Assembly: GCF_002163875.1 (NCBI RefSeq)
Contig: NZ_CP019333.1
Coordinates: 1,556,864-1,620,863, forward strand
Source: Gilvibacter sp. SZ-19
GTDB taxonomy: Bacteria; Bacteroidota; Bacteroidia; Flavobacteriales; Flavobacteriaceae
DNA length: 64,000 nt
Direction: 5' to 3'
Under the pieces are notes generated by a model that saw only the letters and a list, made by a program, of their open reading frames with translations, made no database searches and was not told the origin of the DNA. The position numbers and the translations under genes are program-made. The first letter of the stretch is position 1. Each line of letters opens with the position of its first letter. Positions 59,074 to 64,000 of this stretch are shown one piece after another.

Positions 59074-59105
59074 GAACCCTTCACGATTAAGTGAAGGGTT
59101 TTTTT
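59074..59105 (+). terminator. Intrinsic terminator after tRNA-Asp
   Basis: An 11-bp stem GAACCCTTCAC/GTGAAGGGTTT (59074-59101, one base short at the foot) with a 6-base loop, then T. It stops the tRNA transcript. Confidence 0.88.
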
Positions 59106-59177
59106 GTTTCCAAGCCCAAAAGCTTGCTTTTGAGGCGTAGGAAACAAAAAAAGACTTCTCCTGCTGCAAGCAGGAGG

Positions 59178-59286
59178 TAAGGGTTCACTTTATTGCTGGA
59201 CCACCCCTGTGGACCATTTTTGCGAAGCAAAAATGAATCCCGTCTCTAAATTTAGCTAGTACTTTTTAAAAGCAGGAAATAAAAAA
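59178..59286 (+). repeat. Direct repeat unit 1
   Basis: Starts TAAGGGTTCACTTTATTGC and runs through the hairpin 59215-59235, AATCCCGTCTCTAAATTTAG and an A-rich tail. It matches 59305-59414 at nearly every base, with a 127-bp offset. Confidence 0.85.
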
Positions 59287-59304
59287 CACTACTGCCGGAG
59301 GCAG

Positions 59305-59414
59305 TAAGGGTCCACTTTATTGCAGGACCACCCCTGCGGACCATTTTTGTGAAGCAAAAATGAATCCCGTCTCTAAATTTAGCTAGTACTTTTTAAAAGC
59401 AGGAAACAAAAAAA
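59305..59414 (+). repeat. Direct repeat unit 2
   Basis: Second copy of the unit at 59178. Differences include TTC/TCC, GCT/GCA, TGTGG/TGCGG and a C to T change that leaves a G-U pair in the hairpin. Confidence 0.85.
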
Positions 59415-59416
59415 AC

Positions 59417-59435
59417 GCAATTGGCCGAAGGCCAT
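59417..59435 (+). repeat. 19-bp repeat, copy 1
   Basis: GCAATTGGCCGAAGGCCAT occurs here and again at 59548-59566, 131 bp away. Confidence 0.8.
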
Positions 59436-59547
59436 AAAATTGAATCGATACAAGACCTCCTTCCGAGGATGTTTTTTCACGTAGTGAAAAAACAATCCCG
59501 TTTTGATCGTAAAAACTTGTTTTTAATGAAGAAAGTCAAAAAGGAGG

Positions 59548-59566
59548 GCAATTGGCCGAAGGCCAT
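59548..59566 (+). repeat. 19-bp repeat, copy 2
   Basis: Second copy of GCAATTGGCCGAAGGCCAT. Its end lies 60 bases before the stop of the first islet gene on the opposite strand. Confidence 0.8.
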
Positions 59567-59626
59567 GAAATTAATTCGTTATAAGAATCCCATCCTAATT
59601 GAATTGTGGAGTTTTTAGAGATTTGT

Positions 59627-60793
59627 TTAGTCCCAGGTCAGACGAATAAATTGAAGCTCGTCTTCGTTTTCTGATAGTGTTTGAAAATACATGGTGTTAC
59701 CCTGCAAATAAATGCCCGAAAACGTGATTGTAAATCCTAGATCAATGTTTTTTAATAGCTGTAAGCTCCCTTTATCAAATAACTGAACTGCAGATTTTTT
59801 GGGATGCTTATTTGCTTCGTAAACCGGAACACTTTCTGGCACTGCTCCTTGATATACACGTGCAATTATTGTGTTGTTAACAAAGATAGGCCCATAATTA
59901 GAGTTAAATATGTATGCGTTGAGTAGATTGCTAATATCGGTCATATCTGCCCCTGCATCACTGATTTTTTTGTAGTCCATATTGACATCTTCCAACCCTT
60001 CTGTAGATAGTTCATAGTTTGTCGTTTCACCAGAGGCTATGTTGTAAACCTGTAGCTCTGGTAGTCCAGAATAGACTAGATAAATATTCTTGTTATCGCT
60101 ATCTGCAAAGACGATCTCATTAAAACCAAAATCCTTTTCTAAGTATGCCTCAGGAAAACCAATATCCAAAATTTTTGCCTCATCGTTTTTTAGGTCGTAT
60201 TCCCCTAAAACTTTGAAGGATCTAAAAAAACCTTTAACGTCCTTTTGTTTGGATACCTGCATATTGGCATTTTTGATGAAAAATTTACCCGTTTCCCTTT
60301 GGTAGATCAATCCATTATCTTTATCAGGATATAGGAAATGGTTCAAATAATAAGGTTTATCTGAATTACTGTTTATTGGAATTTTCCTCTTTATATTGCC
60401 ATCAGCATCCATTACGGTAAAGTAGAAATATCCAATTAGAAAAATAGTGTCATTTACGACTGTGATTTCGTTAAAGGGTTGCACTGAATTTGGCCCTTCT
60501 ATTTCTAATTGTATGCTTCTTACATAGGCTTCACTCTCGAAATTGAAGATATCTATAGCGTGTTTGACCTCGTTATAGCCGTAATACAAACTTGATTTAC
60601 TGTCAAATGCCGTGGTGTTATAATATTGACTGAGTTCAGGCTTTAGTTTTATGCTTAAGGTATCCCGAACTACAGATGAAATGTTGGCTATTGGCTCCCC
60701 ATCAATGGGTTTTTTAGTAGACTCAGATTTACTATTACAACCGAATAAGGCAATGAGAAATACCCCCAGAATAATTAGAATTTTCGTTTGCAT
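59627..60793 (-). CDS. Lipoprotein with beta-propeller-like repeats (DUF4221-like)
   Basis: The 388-residue protein has a lipobox LFGC (Cys19) and a mature part made of repeated beta-strand patterns of the propeller kind (YYGYNEVKHAIDIFNFE; DTIFLIGYFYFTVMDADGNIKRKIPI; IYLVYSGLPELQVYNIASGET). It resembles the DUF4221/BF3164-type lipoproteins that accompany small exported peptides in Bacteroidota. By coincidence or design it has the same length as the DUF4221-like protein at 61299-62465. It is divergent from the small peptide gene across 195 bp. GC content is lower than in the main chromosome. Function unknown. Confidence 0.65.
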   Translation of the reverse strand: MQTKILIILGVFLIALFGCNSKSESTKKPIDGEPIANISSVVRDTLSIKLKPELSQYYNTTAFDSKSSLYYGYNEVKHAIDIFNFESEAYVRSIQLEIEGPNSVQPFNEITVVNDTIFLIGYFYFTVMDADGNIKRKIPINSNSDKPYYLNHFLYPDKDNGLIYQRETGKFFIKNANMQVSKQKDVKGFFRSFKVLGEYDLKNDEAKILDIGFPEAYLEKDFGFNEIVFADSDNKNIYLVYSGLPELQVYNIASGETTNYELSTEGLEDVNMDYKKISDAGADMTDISNLLNAYIFNSNYGPIFVNNTIIARVYQGAVPESVPVYEANKHPKKSAVQLFDKGSLQLLKNIDLGFTITFSGIYLQGNTMYFQTLSENEDELQFIRLTWD

Positions 60794-60988
60794 ATGAAGT
60801 AGATAAAAAAACGAAAAGTGGGTTGAACATCTCAGTAACCAATTTTATATGTTAAAGGTACAACTCAATTGCATATTAAAATTGCACTAAAAGTGCAATA
60901 TTAATTATTCAACCATACTTACATTCAAGGTTTAATTGTAGGCGTAAACCGAAAAGCCTTGGATAGAGTAGGTGCTTAAATCATAATT

Positions 60989-61222
60989 ATGAAAAAAAAT
61001 GTATTATTCGCAATCGTATTCGCCTTTTTGTTTGCACCGTCAATACTAAATCTGGATAGTATCAACGCAAAAGATACTTCTTCGCGTAGTTTGAGAGGTA
61101 ATACTGAAGTTATTCAAGAAACTGAAGAGTGCTTTTCGGGGTATAGATATATGTGTGGAGGTGTGGGTGATCTTTGTGATATCACTACTTGGATATGTTA
61201 TCAGTTTCGTACAAACCAATAA
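60989..61222 (+). CDS. Small exported four-cysteine peptide
   Basis: The 77-residue product has an N-terminal signal-like segment (MKKNVLFAIVFAFLFAPSIL, cleavage perhaps near residue 27) and a 50-residue mature part with four cysteines, C48-x7-C56-x6-C63-x6-C70, in EECFSGYRYMCGGVGDLC and ITTWICYQF. The order (signal, short polar region, cysteine pattern) resembles the NVEALA-type peptides of Bacteroidota, though the NVEALA word itself is absent. Directly after the stop comes a strong terminator, so the peptide mRNA is probably abundant and independent of the DUF4221-like gene. The cysteines may form two disulfides. Function unknown. Confidence 0.7.
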   Translation: MKKNVLFAIVFAFLFAPSILNLDSINAKDTSSRSLRGNTEVIQETEECFSGYRYMCGGVGDLCDITTWICYQFRTNQ

Positions 61223-61262
61223 CATTCTTTAATGCCTTGACTAAAAGAATTTAATTACAAGT

Positions 61263-61288
61263 AAAAGGAAGAGTATTCTTCCTTTTTT
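61263..61288 (+). terminator. Terminator between the peptide and the DUF4221-like lipoprotein genes
   Basis: A 10-bp stem AAAAGGAAGA/TCTTCCTTTT with loop GTAT, then T. It lies 10 bases before the next start codon, so the downstream genes need read-through or a separate promoter. Confidence 0.85.
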
Positions 61289-61298
61289 AATTTACTAT

Positions 61299-62465
61299 AT
61301 GAAGATTTGGTTTATTTCACTGGTAATTATCCTTTTTTCTTGTTCCCGAAACTCTAAAGAAGTTGGAATAGATTATAAGGAGAATCAAAAGCTTGAAAAA
61401 TTAAGTACAGATACCTTTTCAATAAAAGATTGGAATTATTTAGGCACGGGGAAATCTAAGAAGGTGCTGCGTCAAAAGGACTCCCTGTATTTTATTACGC
61501 TTAATACCTCGCAACAGAAGTTGGAACTTGTCAATCTCACAGCAAAGAAAATTGACACCATTCTAGATTTTTACAATACGGACCAATTCCTAAAGCGCAA
61601 ATTGGAATTTGGTGATTTTTTAGCTGTGAATCTGGATTCTATTTTCCTTTTCTCGAATAAAAATGCCAAACTCTGCTTAATAAATAGCAAGGGAGTTATT
61701 AAGAAGATATGGAATATCAATGATGTATATGAAAGTGGACAAACTGATGACTTTTTCGAAATTACAACTGTTGATTCATATTCATTTCATTTCGATCTTA
61801 CAAACAAGAATATTCATTTTAGAACATTTCCACCTTACAATTTTGATTCTGATAAGGAATTTTACAAAAAGGCTTTTGCAAGAAAATTTAATCTGGAGAG
61901 CGAGAATTTTTTAGAATCATTCGGGGAATGGCCAGACCAATACGCGAATCAAGATTTTTTAAGACCCAATAATTACAATTTAAGCTACATTCCCTTTTTT
62001 GATAAAGGGATCTATTTTTTGTCTATGAAATACGATCACAACATTTATAAGTATCAGGCAAATAATGACAGTTTAGTAGGGGTTTTTGACGGCAAGAGTA
62101 ATTTTTTAAACACTTTTGAAAAATTACCAAGAAAGCGAGATGCCCAAAAGTATATCAGCTTTATAACAACCAATGGGTCGTATAATCGGCTTATGTACGA
62201 GGAGGAATCGAATAGATTTTACAGAGTGGTTGTACATGAACAACCCTTAAAGAATCCGTTAACCAATAGATTAAATAACCCAACTTTTAACAGGAGTTTC
62301 TCAATTATCGCTTTTGATGAGAACATGATTAAAATTGGCGAAATGGCTTTCGATGGATCAGCATTTACCTTTTTTGCCGTAACACCAACACCTTCTGGTA
62401 TATTGATAAACTCTAAAAATATCGAAGATGAGAGCGAGAACATTTTTACTCATATTAATTTTTAA
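61299..62465 (+). CDS. DUF4221-like lipoprotein
   Basis: The 388-residue protein has signal peptide and lipobox LFSC (Cys15). The mature part is beta-strand rich and ends with a stretch typical of DUF4221 proteins as I remember them: NRFYRVVVHEQPLKNP...FSIIAFDENMIKIGEMAFD...SGILINSKNIED. It shares length and general pattern with the lipoprotein at 59627 but is not obviously close in sequence. The thioredoxin-like lipoprotein gene starts within its last 38 bases, so both are translated from one message. Codon use and base composition are AT-rich. Function unknown; DUF4221 genes often sit near small exported peptides. Confidence 0.78.
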   Translation: MKIWFISLVIILFSCSRNSKEVGIDYKENQKLEKLSTDTFSIKDWNYLGTGKSKKVLRQKDSLYFITLNTSQQKLELVNLTAKKIDTILDFYNTDQFLKRKLEFGDFLAVNLDSIFLFSNKNAKLCLINSKGVIKKIWNINDVYESGQTDDFFEITTVDSYSFHFDLTNKNIHFRTFPPYNFDSDKEFYKKAFARKFNLESENFLESFGEWPDQYANQDFLRPNNYNLSYIPFFDKGIYFLSMKYDHNIYKYQANNDSLVGVFDGKSNFLNTFEKLPRKRDAQKYISFITTNGSYNRLMYEEESNRFYRVVVHEQPLKNPLTNRLNNPTFNRSFSIIAFDENMIKIGEMAFDGSAFTFFAVTPTPSGILINSKNIEDESENIFTHINF

Positions 62466-62892
62466 CCAGATATTGGTTTCTTGTAAAAATGAAGGTGCTT
62501 ATGCTTACTGTGAAGATTTTACTGCTTACTTAACACAAGAACTTCAAGTTGACAATTTAGAGGGAGAGAATATTTATTTTTTGCTTCCAATCAACGGCTG
62601 TGATAACTGCATAAAGTTAAATATAGGTTTGTTAAGTAGTACAAAATACAATGTACAGCTAATCTTAGTTGGTGAAACTTTTGATACGGAAAGGGTATTA
62701 CAAATTCAAAATTTGTATGATTTGTATGATAACATTTTAGTTGATGATAAGTTTGTGATATCACAATATGAAACAGGTTTTTCCAAACCAATGATTGTTG
62801 ATATGAAAGATGGTAAATGCATTTATCATCTGAACATAAGCGACTTTAAAATTGAAGAAGCAAAAATGTATTTAGACAAACGAGCACTATAA
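62428..62892 (+). CDS. Thioredoxin-like lipoprotein with CxxC motif
   Basis: The 154-residue protein has signal peptide and lipobox LVSC (Cys19). The mature domain has the strand-helix start IYFLLPINGCDNCIKLNIGLL with C58-D-N-C61 and a candidate cis-proline in SKPMIVDMKDG, matching a thioredoxin fold. Another cysteine (C28) precedes it. It should face the periplasm or the cell surface and could oxidise or isomerise disulfides. Its start lies inside the DUF4221-like gene (38-base overlap), so the two are tightly linked. The nearest possible client is the four-cysteine peptide; that is inference. Confidence 0.72.
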   Translation: MRARTFLLILIFNQILVSCKNEGAYAYCEDFTAYLTQELQVDNLEGENIYFLLPINGCDNCIKLNIGLLSSTKYNVQLILVGETFDTERVLQIQNLYDLYDNILVDDKFVISQYETGFSKPMIVDMKDGKCIYHLNISDFKIEEAKMYLDKRAL

Positions 62893-63004
62893 TTTTAGAA
62901 CATCCTTCTTAATTGATATTCTTTATATTTCGTAGTTGTTAAGGCAAATAACCACCATTTTGTTTAATTTAAGCCTCTCCCTACAATGGTAATTCTTAAC
63001 CAAC

Positions 63005-64000
63005 TTGAAGTTTTCTTCCTTTAAAATATTAGTTGTTATTATGGTCTTGACCATAATAGGTCTCGGTTTGGCTTCGCGTTTGTCATTGCGCTTAAACCCA
63101 AGTAAAACACCTCCTTCTATACGTGTTGATTACAGTTGGCCTGGGGCATCTTCTAAATCTGTCGAACAGCAGATCACAGCTACCTTGGAAGGTGGTTTTA
63201 GTACCCTTCGGAATATAGAAAAGATAAGTTCAAGGTCTTCGAAATCTAGAGGATATGTACAGATCAGTTTTGATAAATATGCCGATATAGACATAGCTCG
63301 TTTCGAAGTAGCCACTGTGATACGGCAATTGTATAAAAGCTTTCCGGTTAACTGTAGTTATCCTGTGATCAGTGTTAACCGCCCGGATGATGATCAACAA
63401 GGTGTTTTTTTATCTTATAGTGTTAATGCCCCGCGTTCTCGTTTGGAGATACAAGAGACAGTAAGTGCGCGTATTGTTCCCCAGATCGGTTCTTTGAGTG
63501 GCATTGATCAAGTGAACGTTAATGGTGCCAATCCTTTAGAGTTCCTTATTAGTTTTAACAATGATAAATTAAGGGCCTTAAATATAGGGAAGCAGCAGCT
63601 TGTCTTTGCAGTAGACCGCCTGTTCGAACGAGTTTCGATAGGAAAGGTGCATCAAAGTATGCTGGAATTCAACGTGGTGGTTAAACCTGGGCCGCAGCAA
63701 TTACAATGGCATATTCCCTTAACTGAGGTTGGAGGAAAGATAGTTTACCTCGATGAGATATCTCAGATACGCAAGCAGGAACAAGAAGCCAGAAGCTATT
63801 ACCGTGTCAATGGTAAAAATGCCATCACTATTGGTTTGAACGCGACCAAAGACGCAAACACTATCGCCCTTGCAAAAGAGGTTGTCCTACTGTTGGATGA
63901 GATTCAGAAAACACTGCCATCAGACTATACAATCGTAAAAGATTACGACAGTACCACATACCTACAGGAAGAACTAAGTAAGATCTATAAGCGCAGTATT
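63005..64000 (+). CDS. RND-family transporter permease, truncated by the window end
   Basis: The frame is open from 62993 to the end of the window without a stop (at least 332 codons from TTG 63005). The protein starts with a hydrophobic helix (FKILVVIMVLTIIGLGLASRL), then IRVDYSWPGASSKSVEQQITATLEG and GFSTLRNIEKISSRSSKSRGYVQISFDKYADIDIARFEVATVIRQLY, and NPLEFLISFNNDKLRALNIGKQQL, the pore-domain pattern of RND permeases. It is a likely HAE1-type efflux pump or related exporter. No in-frame ATG lies ahead of the helix: TTG 63005 is the best start, but ATG 62986 is one base out of frame (see findings). Confidence 0.82.
   Translation, partial: MKFSSFKILVVIMVLTIIGLGLASRLSLRLNPSKTPPSIRVDYSWPGASSKSVEQQITATLEGGFSTLRNIEKISSRSSKSRGYVQISFDKYADIDIARFEVATVIRQLYKSFPVNCSYPVISVNRPDDDQQGVFLSYSVNAPRSRLEIQETVSARIVPQIGSLSGIDQVNVNGANPLEFLISFNNDKLRALNIGKQQLVFAVDRLFERVSIGKVHQSMLEFNVVVKPGPQQLQWHIPLTEVGGKIVYLDEISQIRKQEQEARSYYRVNGKNAITIGLNATKDANTIALAKEVVLLLDEIQKTLPSDYTIVKDYDSTTYLQEELSKIYKRSI

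Larger units (their letters stand above)
59117..59566. repeat. Periodic hairpin array between tRNA-Asp and the accessory islet
   Basis: Four short GC-rich hairpins are evenly spaced: centres near 59167, 59298, 59428 and 59559 (CTCCTGC..GCAGGAG; ACTGCC..GGCAGT; TTGGCC..GGCCAT twice), about 131 bp apart. Between them lie AT-rich hairpins, each followed by ATCCCGT (59215-59235, 59342-59362, 59471-59493). A further hairpin CAAAAGC/GCTTTTG is at 59117-59132. Units 1 and 2 are direct repeats of about 109 bp with roughly five differences, some of which keep pairing. No protein-coding gene is visible. Confidence 0.75.

Noticed and set aside
58927-59169. 80-codon minus-strand ORF with the word VWTGLEPATPCVTGRYSNQLNY
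   Set aside because: It is the antisense translation of the tRNA-Asp gene; this phrase arises often as a false protein opposite such tRNAs.
59117-59566. CRISPR array
   Set aside because: Units are about 130 bp, only partly identical, with no short constant repeat separated by unique spacers, and no cas genes in the window.
59421-59618. 65-codon plus-strand ORF in the hairpin array
   Set aside because: It is built from the repeated hairpin words (LAEGH, NWPKA) and begins with TTG in a stem; no protein character beyond the repeats.
62893-64000. RND permease as part of the peptide islet
   Set aside because: It has no shared gene overlap with the islet and lies beyond a 112-bp spacer; its composition looks closer to the chromosome, so I treat it as a neighbour.

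Overview
The window comes from a chromosome of a marine-type member of Flavobacteriaceae (phylum Bacteroidota). The evidence is the recurring promoter word TAnnTTTG at plausible distances upstream of genes on both strands, type IX secretion (T9SS) C-terminal sorting domains, families typical of this phylum (DUF4301, DUF4271, DUF4296, DUF3098, DUF3127), a DnaE fused to a proofreading exonuclease, and start codons with little Shine-Dalgarno character. I cannot name the genus from sequence alone. About 95 percent is ordinary, densely packed housekeeping DNA; the last 5 kb, beginning at a tRNA-Asp gene, is accessory.

Layout. 1-12.5 kb: a DUF4301 gene cut by the left edge, arfB, a TPP riboswitch with an apparent attenuator in front of a TonB-dependent receptor (probably thiamine uptake), a degenerate Rieske-like lipoprotein, greA, a HIT protein, a zinc-ribbon membrane protein with an orphan histidine kinase, a flavin reductase, a DUF3127 protein with an SSB-like tail, a short-chain fatty acid transporter, aat, and a secreted peptidylarginine-deiminase-like enzyme. 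12.7-32.5 kb: tag, a thioredoxin-like protein, the ftsX-DUF3098-uppP-truB operon, leuS, a membrane zinc peptidase, saccharopine dehydrogenase, pckA, DUF4271-hemD, a dolichol-phosphate-mannose-type glycosyltransferase, a dihydroorotase, an epimerase and tyrS. 32.7-37.3 kb (minus strand): DUF350, a membrane transglutaminase-like protein and a LuxE-like acyl-activating protein in tight succession, then two tandem paralogous T9SS cargo proteins.

37.5-58.8 kb: a PhoB/PhoR-type two-component pair, a MurG-like glycosyltransferase, trmB, a LysE exporter overlapping a cysteine-less alkyltransferase-like protein, an Fe-S/redox cluster (mrp, nifU-like, ferredoxin-NADP reductase, [2Fe-2S] ferredoxin), a metallophosphoesterase, glutaryl-CoA dehydrogenase, a Rieske oxygenase divergent from an amino-acid permease, the rpsP-rimM-trmN6 operon, a lipoprotein, dnaE, a VOC protein with an in-frame stop near its apparent original start, trxA and a DUF58 protein. 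Saccharopine dehydrogenase and glutaryl-CoA dehydrogenase both fit lysine breakdown but lie 23 kb apart.

58.8-64 kb: tandem promoters drive tRNA-Asp(GTC); after its terminator comes a regular array of hairpins spaced about 131 bp apart. Next is a visibly AT-richer islet holding two lipoproteins resembling DUF4221 proteins, a small exported four-cysteine peptide followed by a terminator, and a thioredoxin-like lipoprotein with a CxxC motif. The window ends inside an RND-type transporter whose 5' end has no in-frame ATG at the expected place. The islet, the hairpin array and the riboswitch attenuator are the most interesting parts.
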